This document shows, in pieces, positions 1 to 7,344 of a DNA stretch of 64,000 bases (position 1 is its first letter; each line of letters starts with the position of its first letter). The stretch lies in the NCBI GenBank assembly GCA_028873965.1, contig JAPPMU010000061.1:951-64950 (forward strand). The letters run 5' to 3'. The DNA comes from Chloroflexota bacterium. Lineage in GTDB: Bacteria > Chloroflexota > Dehalococcoidia > Lucifugimonadales > UBA3495. The notes beneath the pieces are model-generated. The model ran no database searches. It had not been told where the DNA came from and was given only the letters and a program-made list of their open reading frames with translations. Position numbers and translations under genes: made by a program.

Positions 1-137
1 CAGGGTCGCCACCTGCTCAGCGACCTCCACCGGATTCAGCAGCGGCAGCAGCAGGGATGAAGCGCCCTTCCGCGATGTGGTCCAGGGTCGCCACCTGCTC
101 AGCGACCTCCACCGGATTCAGCAGCGGCAGCAGCAGG
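1..137. repeat. 55-bp perfect direct repeat at the left edge
   Basis: Bases 1-55 recur exactly at 83-137; the next base differs between copies (56 is g, 138 is a). The offset of 82 bases is not a multiple of three, so the second copy breaks the reading frame of the gene it lies in. A repeat of exactly 55 bases at a sequence end matches a common assembler k-mer length, so an assembly-graph artefact is more likely than a biological duplication. Confidence 0.85.
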
Positions 138-364
138 ACCGAGGTGGCCAGCTTCATGTCGCCCGGCTCGGCGGCCAGCCGCGCCAGCACCGGCCAGGGC
201 TGGAAGTGCTGGAAGGGGTCGATCAGGTAGTGGTGGGCCCAGCAATAGATGTCGAACCCGGCGTCGCGGGAGGCCCGGAACTGCTCCAGGTGGTTCTGCC
301 ACTGCTGCTGATGGTCGATGCTGTCCCGCTGCACCACCTGCCCGACCTGATAACCAACTCGCAT
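1..364 (-). CDS. LLM-class (luciferase-like) flavin oxidoreductase, N-terminal part only
   Basis: The protein starts MRVGYQVGQVVQ at the ATG at 364, preceded by a GGTGAGG ribosome site. Residues about 75-103 carry the family signature around NPVEVAEQVATLDHIAEGRF, the motif where the TIM-barrel cofactor site forms in F420- or FMN-dependent luciferase-like enzymes. After that point the frame runs into the 55-bp edge repeat and gives a nonsense tail (alanines, then a stop). About two thirds of the normal 300-350 residues are missing. The family oxidises or reduces diverse organic substrates; the substrate is unknown. An upstream ATG at 463 is in frame but its extension looks non-coding. Confidence 0.75.
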
Positions 365-473
365 ATCCTCACCCCCTGACGCGGCCATGCGGTACCTGTC
401 CCTCCGGAAAGGACGGCTTGAACTTCTCCCAGATGAATAGTTGTTGGCAATCCTCATCTCCATCTTTGGCCTG

Positions 474-779
474 CTAGGAGACGATTTCTATCCCTTTGAG
501 CATCCTTCCGCTGTCTGGACACTTGAACTTGCCCTCTGAGAACAACTTAGTCCCCACCAACTGCTTGATCACATCATTGTCGGCTTGCGTCGTATCCGTA
601 TTTTTAGGGTCGCCATTCTTGCGTATCCATACATCCAGTGAGTTTGGCTTTGGGTGGTCACTGAGGGCGCAATGCCACTGGCCTTGTACGATGTACGTCC
701 TGCCGCTTCTCCTTATGTGATCTTTCAGATCATGTGCGTCAAAGCTTGCACTGGAGCGTGCATTGATCGTCGTATTCAT
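474..779 (-). CDS. Hypothetical protein, 101 aa
   Basis: The ATG at 779 follows a TTAGGA-type ribosome site. The product (MNTTINARSSASFDAHDLKD...) is hydrophilic, with no signal peptide or membrane segment. It has two cysteines: one in a WHC context near residue 37 and one in KCPDSG near the C-terminus. I do not recognise the family. It lies 11 bases downstream of the NHL-repeat gene on the same strand and may be co-transcribed. Base use is less GC-rich than in its neighbours, which hints at a later arrival. Confidence 0.55.
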   Translation of the reverse strand: MNTTINARSSASFDAHDLKDHIRRSGRTYIVQGQWHCALSDHPKPNSLDVWIRKNGDPKNTDTTQADNDVIKQLVGTKLFSEGKFKCPDSGRMLKGIEIVS

Positions 780-790
780 TACGCTGTGTC

Positions 791-1684
791 CTAACCCCCA
801 ACGTGGCGGTACTTGATCAGCCGCTGGCCGGCGAGGTTCTGGTTCACGTAGATGTCGCCGTGGGAGTCGACCCAGACGGCGTGCGCCCCGTTGCCCCACC
901 CGGCGTCCGAGGGACTGCCCCAGCAGGCCAGCACGTTGCCCTCAATGTCCAGGATGGACATGAAACCGTCCAGTTCCGGCACGTACACCGCCAGGTCGTC
1001 GTCGATGTAGATGTCGCAGGGTCGCGCCAGGTCCGACCACTGCTCCAGGAAGTTGCCCTCGGAGTCGAAGATCTGAATGCGGTTGTTCTCGCGGTCGGCG
1101 ACGAACACCCGCCCGTCGGTGTGCACCCAGACCCCGTGGGGGACGTGGAACTCGCCGGGAGCAGTCTTCCCAGGCGCGCCCCAGGAGTCCACCAACTCGC
1201 CTTCAGGGGTGAACCGGTGCACCCGGGCGTTGCCGTAGCCGTCGGAGATGTACAGCAGGCCGTCCGGTGAAATGGCGATGTCGCTGGGGCTGTTGAAAGG
1301 GCCGGCCGCTCGGACCACCGGGTCGCTGTAGTTCCCCGACCAGCCGGTATCCGAGGGCTGGTCCCACTCGCCCATGGTCATCAGCAGGTTGCCCCTGGGG
1401 TCATACTTGAGGACCACGTGGCTGTTCTTGACCGGCAGGTAGAGGTTCTCATCGCCGTCGATGAACATCCCGTGGGCGTCGGTGAGCACGCCCTCACCCC
1501 AGGAGGCCAGATAGTTGCCGTCCCGGTCAAGGACGATCAGCGGGTGTTCGCCGCGGTTGAAGAGATACACCCGATCCTCGGAGTCGGTGACGATGGCCGT
1601 CTGCCCCAACTCCCAGCCCTCGGGCAGCTTCTCCCAATTCTCGACCTGCTCATAGGTGTACTTGCCACTGCCGACGGTTGCCAT
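791..1684 (-). CDS. NHL-repeat beta-propeller protein
   Basis: The protein has 297 residues from the ATG at 1684, which has a GGGGG ribosome site. It contains repeated blade motifs of the form FxxPxGVxVxxDGxVFVADxxNxRIQxF, seen for example around HVPHGVWVHTDGRVFVADRE. NHL propellers bind proteins, RNA or small molecules, and some are peptidyl-glycine lyase-like. There is no signal peptide from this start, so it is predicted to be cytoplasmic unless a further upstream start is used. A second NHL protein lies at 18477-19502. The function cannot be narrowed further. Confidence 0.8.
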   Translation of the reverse strand: MATVGSGKYTYEQVENWEKLPEGWELGQTAIVTDSEDRVYLFNRGEHPLIVLDRDGNYLASWGEGVLTDAHGMFIDGDENLYLPVKNSHVVLKYDPRGNLLMTMGEWDQPSDTGWSGNYSDPVVRAAGPFNSPSDIAISPDGLLYISDGYGNARVHRFTPEGELVDSWGAPGKTAPGEFHVPHGVWVHTDGRVFVADRENNRIQIFDSEGNFLEQWSDLARPCDIYIDDDLAVYVPELDGFMSILDIEGNVLACWGSPSDAGWGNGAHAVWVDSHGDIYVNQNLAGQRLIKYRHVGG

Positions 1685-1716
1685 ATCGTCCCCCTGTGCT
1701 GGATGTGAGTCGGTCG

Positions 1717-2169
1717 CTAGTTGGTTTGAGGTGGCCAAACACGGGTCGCGGAAAGGTCGCTCTCGTCCAACTCGTAGATTTCAACCCCGTCAGGGATAAA
1801 GTGCCTGTAGCTTCGCACGTAATACTCTACCAATGTCTCTGGCCTACGTTTGCCAACTTTTTCTGTCCTCGGCATAAACAGCATCTTCTTGAATGGACCT
1901 GGGGCAGCGATAAAGTACAACATCGCTTCATTGGCCGTGGCAACTTTCCCGCTTGGATTGTTGCCCACCTTAGTCCAACTATAGGCTTTGCATTCAACCA
2001 ACAAGGTATCGCTACCCCAATCGAATTTGTGGGATTTCTTCAGGCGACCGTTGATGCTGACCTCGACTTCGTAGTCGGGGTTGACATCGTAACCTTGCAT
2101 TCTCAGGTATTGCCCTACTCGTTTCTCGAAGGCGCGGCCTCTCCCTGGATTTTGGCTGTTAGTGGTCAT
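1717..2169 (-). CDS. PD-(D/E)XK nuclease-like protein
   Basis: The 150-residue protein has an N-terminal helical stretch (RAFEKRVGQYLRMQGYDV), a beta strand, then FDWGSDTLLVECKAYSW. The D-x(n)-E-C-K arrangement is the metal-binding core of the PD-(D/E)XK nuclease fold found in restriction and repair enzymes. No recognition domain or adjacent methyltransferase is visible, so it may be a solitary nuclease or a mobile-element remnant. The start at 2169 is close after the duplicated UGSC tail on the same strand. The fold is moderately supported; the target is unknown. Confidence 0.6.
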   Translation of the reverse strand: MTTNSQNPGRGRAFEKRVGQYLRMQGYDVNPDYEVEVSINGRLKKSHKFDWGSDTLLVECKAYSWTKVGNNPSGKVATANEAMLYFIAAPGPFKKMLFMPRTEKVGKRRPETLVEYYVRSYRHFIPDGVEIYELDESDLSATRVWPPQTN

Positions 2170-2224
2170 GTCGTCGCCTGTTCGCTCGCGCCCGGTGACG
2201 CCGGGTAGCAGGTTGTTGGTCGCT

Positions 2225-2356
2225 CTAATACGTCGTCAGCCTATCGATAACCACCTGCTCCAACTCCCCGGCGCGGATCGAGACCTGCTCCGGCGTGAGG
2301 CCGCCCAGGGGATGGGGAATGCCCAGCGGGTGGAAGTCGCCGCGGCCATAGCTCAT
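2225..2356 (-). pseudogene. Duplicated C-terminal fragment of the UGSC selenoprotein (43 codons)
   Basis: The frame begins with ATG-AGC-TAT and encodes GRGDFHPLGIPHPLGG... through ELEQVVIDRLTTY before a TAG. This is almost the same as the C-terminus of the UGSC protein at 2674-3231. The ATG overlaps the stop of the coiled-coil gene (ATGA), so it could be translated by coupling. About ten base changes in 119 give only a few amino-acid changes, so it diverged while still under protein-level selection. It lacks the UGSC active site and is best read as a gene-tail remnant. Confidence 0.7.
2229..2347. repeat. 119-bp direct repeat, copy A (copy B at 2678-2796)
   Basis: This segment matches 2678-2796 at a constant offset of 449 bases, with about ten mismatches. 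The two copies flank the small coiled-coil gene at 2353-2631. Both copies keep the UGSC C-terminal reading frame. The layout suits unequal recombination between two UGSC paralogues, or insertion of the coiled-coil gene with duplication of the tail. Confidence 0.85.
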
Positions 2357-2631
2357 CCCTGGCCGGTCTCGTCGTTCTCATCCAGCCAGCCATACCTCTG
2401 GGCCAGTCGGACCCACAGGCGTTGCGTCTGCTGGGCGTCTCTGCGGACTTCTGCCAGCAATGCTTGGTGGCGGTCCTGCGTTTCCTGTTGGCGGTCCTGC
2501 GTTTCTTGTTGGCGTTCCAGCAATTCCTGCTGGCGCTCTCCAATCGAAAGCAACAGGTTGAGCATCGCTTCATGGGTTCTGGACGTACCTTCCAGTTGCG
2601 CCACACGTTCCTCGATTGTCGGCGTGGTCAT
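2353..2631 (-). CDS. Small coiled-coil protein, 92 aa
   Basis: The protein has heptad-like Gln/Glu/Arg repeats in the middle: ERQQELLERQQETQDRQQET, then DRHQALLAEVRRDAQQTQ. It ends in an acidic tail. There is no membrane segment. The ATG at 2631 follows AAGGAGA within a good ribosome site. It sits between the UGSC selenoprotein (43 bases upstream) and the duplicated UGSC tail, with which it shares an ATGA overlap. The C-terminal VRLAQRYGWLDENDE segment suggests a short folded cap. The role is unknown; similar small coiled-coil proteins recur at 25339, 26961 and 52147. Confidence 0.65.
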   Translation of the reverse strand: MTTPTIEERVAQLEGTSRTHEAMLNLLLSIGERQQELLERQQETQDRQQETQDRHQALLAEVRRDAQQTQRLWVRLAQRYGWLDENDETGQG

Positions 2632-2673
2632 GGATGCGGTCTCCTTTCAGAATGGCGGATCTGCCAACAGGCC

Positions 2674-3231
2674 TCAGTACGTCGTCAGCGTATCGATGAC
2701 CGCCTGCTCCAACTCGCCGGCGCGCACCGAGACCTGCTCGGGCGTCAGGCCACCCAGGGGATGGGGAATGCCCAGCGGGTGGAAGTCGCCGCGGCCGAAG
2801 GTGCGGGCGTGGCGGAAAGCCGAGTTCAAGAACGGGTCGGTGCAGAGTACCACCGTGGGGATGCCGAGGTTTTCCAGGGTCATTGCGTCGTGCACACTGC
2901 ACGCGGTGCAGGACCCTCAATCCGCAATCGCGGTGACCACGAAGTCGCACCGGTCGGAGAGCTGGTCGATGATCTCATCGGCCGCCGGCCGGGAATAGAC
3001 GAACTTGTCCACGGCGATGATGTCGCCCAGTTCCAGGTCCTTTGCCATCCGCTCCCCAATGTTCCGCAGCAGCAGATCGGCGTTGGCCTTGCGGTTGCCC
3101 AGGAAGCCGCCCACCTTGTCGTGCAGCGTGTCCAGCCGAGGGGCGGCCCGCCAGCGCGACGCCGCGTCCGGGTCAACGGGCAGGGCCAAACCGAGTTCCC
3201 GCATCCGTTCCTGGTAGTTCGTTACAGTCAT
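2674..3231 (-). CDS. UGSC-family selenoprotein, read through an in-frame UGA
   Basis: The frame from the ATG at 3231 runs 104 codons to ...FVVTAIAD, meets TGA at 2919-2917, then continues without break as GSCTACSVHDAMTLEN to a TAG at 2674. Reading the TGA as selenocysteine gives 185 residues with a U-G-S-C motif at 105-108 and a further Cys at 111. This is the hallmark of the UGSC (seleno)protein family, whose chemistry is presumed redox but is not established. A hairpin matching bacterial SECIS geometry follows the UGA (2889-2903). The ribosome site is GAGGTAA. Conventional gene calling would split this into two fragments (2917-3231 and 2674-2895). The 343-aa gene upstream is its likely partner. 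Confidence 0.85.
2889..2903 (-). promoter_or_regulatory. Candidate bacterial SECIS hairpin
   Basis: On the coding (minus) strand the sequence CGTGCA-GTG-TGCACG forms a perfect 6-bp stem with a GTG triloop. Nineteen bases separate the UGA from the loop, and the loop begins with G. Bacterial SECIS elements are small stem-loops with a guanine at the start of the apical loop, roughly 16-37 bases after the UGA, so both features fit. A competing stem (CTGCAC-CGC-GTGCAG) lies slightly nearer to the UGA. Confidence 0.65.
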
Positions 3232-3278
3232 TGTTACCTCTACTATTCGCTGAATTGTTTAGTCATTTTGACAATACA

Positions 3279-3376
3279 CCGTCGTTCCTGCGAAAGCAGG
3301 AACCCAGAAAAGCCCTGAGAGCAAAACGTTGGCTTTATTTTTACTCTCTGGATTCCCGCTTTCGCGGGAATGACGG
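3279..3376. repeat. Palindromic doublet element, family A copy 1
   Basis: The element begins CCGTCGTTCCTGCGAAAGC and ends GCTTTCGCGGGAATGACGG. Each arm is itself a hairpin and together they form a larger inverted repeat. Its left arm is identical for about 30 bases to the copy at 50454. It lies between the 343-aa gene and the UGSC gene, splitting what is probably one transcription unit. It resembles REP/MITE-type intergenic repeats. Confidence 0.85.
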
Positions 3377-3416
3377 TAGTGGGGCGGGAATGACAGGAAA
3401 TGCCAACACAATCTAA

Positions 3417-4448
3417 TCAGCGTTCGATTTTTCGCGTGACTCGGCGCGAGCCCCAGCCGGGCAGGTAGGCCGAGTGAGGGCCGCCGGCGCCGCCGGCGAC
3501 GAAAATGTTGATGCGGTCCGGGGCGCGCACCACCGGCACCATCTGGTCGTCGTCGTCAGCGTCGATGTACCTGGGCCAGAAGTGGCCGCGGCGGGAGTCG
3601 CCCTGGGGCGGACCGCCCTGGCGGAGTTTCCGCACCGGCTTGCGGGCGTGCTCGTAGAGAAACTGGCGGATGTCCCGCTTGTTCCAGCCGTCCCGGTGGA
3701 GGAACTTGGCGTGCTCCGGGCCAATGACCACCATGGTGTCGCCCATGACGTACATCTGGACGTTGCCCAGGGTGCACATAGTGTCGGCCAGCACCGTCAG
3801 GAAGTTCCGGGAGTGGGAGGCGTGGTACATGATGTTGTGCGGTGCCTCCGCCGGGAACACCGACACCGTGCTGTCGGTGGGGGCGAAGCCCAGCTCCACG
3901 TGCATCGGCTCCCAGGGGTTGGCGTCCTCGTCCTCGGCGACGCAGTAGGTGTAGGCGCCGGGATGGCCGAAGGTGGCCTTGTTGGTCTCGCCCGGTATGG
4001 CGCCGCCCAGGTTCAGCAGGATCAGCTTCACCGCGCGGCCGATGGTGGCGTTGGCCCGCCAACCGGAGCCGAAGCAGTTGTACCCGCCGTTGATGTCCAG
4101 TTCCTTGACGATGGGGCCGTTGACGATGAGCAGCGGCGTGTGGATGCCGGTGGAGCACATCACGCCCCGCAGGTTGAACCGCTCGTCCATCATCGCTTCC
4201 AGGGCGGTGATGATTACCGGCATGTGCTCCGGCAGGCAGCCGGCCATGACCGCGTTGACCGCGACGCGCTCGATGGTGGCCCGCCCGCCCAGGGGCGGCA
4301 GTTCCGCGATGAGTTCGTCACCGCCCCGGCCCGTGCTCTCCACGAACTTGCGGACTAGGGGTTCGGACGGCGGCACCACCGGCAGGCCGTCGGTCCATCC
4401 GGTCTCAAACATCAATTCGATGGCATCAGCAACGTCGGTAGCAAGCAT
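3417..4448 (-). CDS. UGSC-associated protein, 343 aa
   Basis: The N-terminus contains FETGWTDGLPVVPPSE, followed by a conserved-looking core with MAGCLPEHMPVII, CSTGIHTPLLIVNGP and NGGYNCFGSGWRANATIGRA. It ends near VAGGAGGPHSAYLPGWGS. From memory, proteins with the DGLPVVPP motif occur beside or fused to UGSC domains, and here the UGSC gene follows on the same strand. Four cysteines lie in short conserved-looking blocks, which would suit a thiol/selenol partner, but no reaction is established. No signal peptide or membrane segment is seen. The start ATG at 4448 has only a weak ribosome site. Confidence 0.7.
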   Translation of the reverse strand: MLATDVADAIELMFETGWTDGLPVVPPSEPLVRKFVESTGRGGDELIAELPPLGGRATIERVAVNAVMAGCLPEHMPVIITALEAMMDERFNLRGVMCSTGIHTPLLIVNGPIVKELDINGGYNCFGSGWRANATIGRAVKLILLNLGGAIPGETNKATFGHPGAYTYCVAEDEDANPWEPMHVELGFAPTDSTVSVFPAEAPHNIMYHASHSRNFLTVLADTMCTLGNVQMYVMGDTMVVIGPEHAKFLHRDGWNKRDIRQFLYEHARKPVRKLRQGGPPQGDSRRGHFWPRYIDADDDDQMVPVVRAPDRINIFVAGGAGGPHSAYLPGWGSRRVTRKIER

Positions 4449-4560
4449 TATCGGCCCATGAGCAGCGCTGGATTATCCGTAGATCGGCCCAAGCGAGTGT
4501 AATCCCGGCACATAACGCTGTCAAAGCGACAATCGCCCCCACGCGCACCCGGCCACTGCA

Positions 4561-6345
4561 TCACGCTGATAGGTGTCGGCCCGGACGCAGTTCGCCGGCG
4601 GCTCGCGTCAGGGCGGCCCCGTACAGGAAAATCAGGCCGGCCAGGAACGACCACATCAACAGGACCACGAAGGCGGCCACCGGCCCATAGATGACGCTCC
4701 GCTGCGTGGCCATGCCGGAGAACCAGAAAAACAGGTGCTTGCCGAACTCGAACAGGAACATCGCCACCAGGCCGCCGTAGGCGGCGTCTCTCCAGTGAAC
4801 CGGAACGTTGGGCATATGGCGGTACACGGTCGTGAACAGCAATGCGGTAATCAGCGCCGGCACCAACGTTGCCAGCGCGCCCATCAGCCATAGCAGATAT
4901 CCAGCGCCGGAGCCCAGCCAGTCGGTGAGCGCGGATTGAAATCCCAACCCTATCTGAAATAGCGCGGTGACCATCATCGACAGGGAAAACAAAACTACCA
5001 TGCTGGTGGCAACGACCACCTCTGACAAAGTTGTCCCGAGCACTCCACGAGTATTCACGCCGAATAGCCGGTTCACCGCGCGACCGGCGGCCATGAACAA
5101 ACCACTGGCGCCGATCAGGGCGGCTATCAAGGCAACCAGGCCCACGGCCAGCGTACCCTTGAACAGGTGTTGAACTGCTTCGCTCAGCAGATCGGCCGAA
5201 GCCGGGAAATACTGTGCGACGAGAGCAGAGACTCCCGCTCCCACCACCTCAGGATCTGCAAACAACGCAACCGCCATGGCCACCAACGCCATCAGCGGGA
5301 AGAAGGACATCACGGTGAAGTACGCCAATGACGCCGCCATGTCGATTCCGCCCTCCCGAATGAGCGTCCGCGCCGCCCGATAAATCGCCCGCCCCCGCCA
5401 TGCCGCCCTTCCCCGGGGCAGTTCTCTCGCCAAACGCTCGCTCAGCTGGGTGGCTTGAAAGGTCAGTTCGGGAACCGCGTGCCCTGTCGGTATCGAGAGT
5501 CTCATCAACACTGACCGGCGCGCGTGATCCCCGTGCGATTGACCCAGGTCATAGGCGGCCGCGACTGCGCCCGTCGCCGTTGCCACTACTACCTCCTCGT
5601 CCACTTCCGAGTTTTCCGCAACTTCAATGAGGGCCGCATCCACCGCATGCTCGGCCATGTTGGCAATGTCATCCGACACCGTTTCCGTGTTAGCGCCGTG
5701 AGCGATCATTGCATAGGTCGCCGCTTCCGTAGCGGCAACCACGTCGCCATCGGCAGCAGCCACTCCCGAAACCACTCCACCCACGGCGGCACGGACGGCG
5801 TCAGCCGTATCGGCGCCGGCTTCCGTCATGGCTTCTACCGCCCCCGCAACTGCCGACGCGGCGGCCCGTTCGCTGTCGATGCCCACGGATACCGCCCCTA
5901 CTATGGCGCCTTCGATTGCGCCTCGCCCGACCTCGGCGGCGTCGGACACGCTACTGCTGGAACTGTGTATCGCGCCAACCACCATATCCCTGACTGCCGG
6001 AGCGGTAATCGAAACCACCTGGTTGGTTCCTTCTATGACACCGATCATGGTGTCCCGAACCATGGAGCCGGCCTCACCCCCTACCTCTTCAATGGCTTGA
6101 ACTGCCCCGGCGACAGCATCCCTGCCCAGATGGGCTGCGCCGCCACCCACGTACCTCGCTCCGCTGACCGCGGAGCGGGCTGCCGAACGCAGCGCGAATC
6201 GGGGGATTCCGCTGCCGCGGGACCCGATCCTGCGGATCATCGTGTTCCGCACCGACCGGACCGTTCCCGACTGTTGATTGGTTTCGTGATCCATGACGCT
6301 TGCAACATGTTTTGAGCCGCGCCCTTTGTCAGCGGCGCGGCCCAT
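4561..6345 (-). CDS. YihY/BrkB-type membrane protein fused to an Ala/Gly-rich repeat domain
   Basis: Residues about 320-594 match the YihY/BrkB (UPF0761) family: RAARTLIREGGIDMAASLAY, then about six hydrophobic segments and a FLYGAALTRA end. Residues about 60-270 are Ala/Gly/Val-rich repeats of the type GAIEGAIVGAVSVG, predicted as amphipathic helix, which are not part of the standard family. The same repeat type makes up the whole of the gene just upstream (6371-7219). The start is uncertain: ATG at 6345 has GGGG five bases upstream, while ATG at 6294 lacks a clear ribosome site. The family role is unknown; it is sometimes mis-annotated as ribonuclease BN. Confidence 0.8.
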   Translation of the reverse strand: MGRAADKGRGSKHVASVMDHETNQQSGTVRSVRNTMIRRIGSRGSGIPRFALRSAARSAVSGARYVGGGAAHLGRDAVAGAVQAIEEVGGEAGSMVRDTMIGVIEGTNQVVSITAPAVRDMVVGAIHSSSSSVSDAAEVGRGAIEGAIVGAVSVGIDSERAAASAVAGAVEAMTEAGADTADAVRAAVGGVVSGVAAADGDVVAATEAATYAMIAHGANTETVSDDIANMAEHAVDAALIEVAENSEVDEEVVVATATGAVAAAYDLGQSHGDHARRSVLMRLSIPTGHAVPELTFQATQLSERLARELPRGRAAWRGRAIYRAARTLIREGGIDMAASLAYFTVMSFFPLMALVAMAVALFADPEVVGAGVSALVAQYFPASADLLSEAVQHLFKGTLAVGLVALIAALIGASGLFMAAGRAVNRLFGVNTRGVLGTTLSEVVVATSMVVLFSLSMMVTALFQIGLGFQSALTDWLGSGAGYLLWLMGALATLVPALITALLFTTVYRHMPNVPVHWRDAAYGGLVAMFLFEFGKHLFFWFSGMATQRSVIYGPVAAFVVLLMWSFLAGLIFLYGAALTRAAGELRPGRHLSA

Positions 6346-6370
6346 TCGTACCCCAAACAGGAGTCGACGG

Positions 6371-7219
6371 CTAGGTATTGTTCCGCTCGTTGTTGTTCCC
6401 CGACACGGCGGTATCGGCGACCACGCGAACGCCGTTGATTGTGCCGGTCGCCGCGTTCCGCACCGCGTCACCGGCGGCGTCGCTGACGTCGTAGGCGGCC
6501 TCAATGGCACCCCGGGCCGCGGCCGCCGCGGTTTCCTCCACGTTCTGACCCGTCGCGCGCGCCGCGTCGATGGCTCCGTTGACCGCGGACACGGCCACTT
6601 GGGCCACGTCCTCACCCGTTTGGGCCGCGTTGCTGACCAGTTGGCGAGCGGTGGCGGCAGTCGCTACAGTAACCACTTCAGCCGATCCCGACAGCGCGGT
6701 AACCACTCCGGCCACGGTATCGCGGGCTGCGTCGGTGATTGAGCCGCCGATTTCCCTGGTACCATCAATGGCGCCCCGAGTAACCTGAACGACTGAATCC
6801 TCGGTGGCAAGGCCCACAGCCGCGCTGCCGCGGATCGCGCCCTCCACGGCCTGTTGTGTGGCAGTACCCAATTCAGATCCCACGTCGCTGGAACCGCGGA
6901 TCGCCCCCACCACTACATCGTGCAACATAGTTGTGGTGGCAGTCCCAACCATGCCGACGCCTTGGATGACGCCGATAGTGGAGTCTCTGACCAGTGTCCC
7001 GGCAGCTCCGCCCACGTTGCCAGCAGCGTGAATAGTGCCTACGATGGCATCCTGGGCCAGGTGCCCGGCTTCGCCACCCACCGACCTGGCGCTGCGCAGC
7101 GTATTCACCGTGGTATCCCGAACGGTATCGATTGCAGCGTTGCCCACGCGACCGGTACCTTCAAGGGTGCCGGTCAAGGCATCGCGCATCGCGCTGCCAA
7201 TTCTTCCGAGAATCGCCAT
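6371..7219 (-). CDS. Ala/Gly-rich repeat protein, 282 aa
   Basis: The protein consists of about eight degenerate repeats of 30-37 residues, for example GNVGGAAGTLVRDSTIGVIQ and GMVGTATTTMLHDVVVGAI. They share a pattern (G-x-VG-x(n)-A-D-x(2)-VG-x-I). It has no cysteine and no signal peptide, and ends in a Gly/Asn-rich tail. The ATG at 7219 follows GGAGGAG. The downstream YihY fusion carries the same repeats, so the two are paralogous and probably act together, perhaps at the membrane surface. I do not recognise a named family; LEA-like or phasin-like amphipathic helices are structural analogies only. Confidence 0.75.
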   Translation of the reverse strand: MAILGRIGSAMRDALTGTLEGTGRVGNAAIDTVRDTTVNTLRSARSVGGEAGHLAQDAIVGTIHAAGNVGGAAGTLVRDSTIGVIQGVGMVGTATTTMLHDVVVGAIRGSSDVGSELGTATQQAVEGAIRGSAAVGLATEDSVVQVTRGAIDGTREIGGSITDAARDTVAGVVTALSGSAEVVTVATAATARQLVSNAAQTGEDVAQVAVSAVNGAIDAARATGQNVEETAAAAARGAIEAAYDVSDAAGDAVRNAATGTINGVRVVADTAVSGNNNERNNT

Positions 7220-7344
7220 ATTGACTCCTCCACTTCGACTGCGAGCAGTAGCAACCGAATATTGCGGTGATTATACACAGCGGAACCGGAACACGCGGTG
7301 ACGATCCAGTCCGAATTTCACCGAAAGCACGACAATCTTGACCG

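Noticed and set aside
3400-3419. Possible second UGA readthrough at the end of the 343-aa gene
   Set aside because: The frame stays open past this TGA only by running into a palindromic repeat element. No SECIS-like hairpin or conserved motif follows, so it is an ordinary stop.
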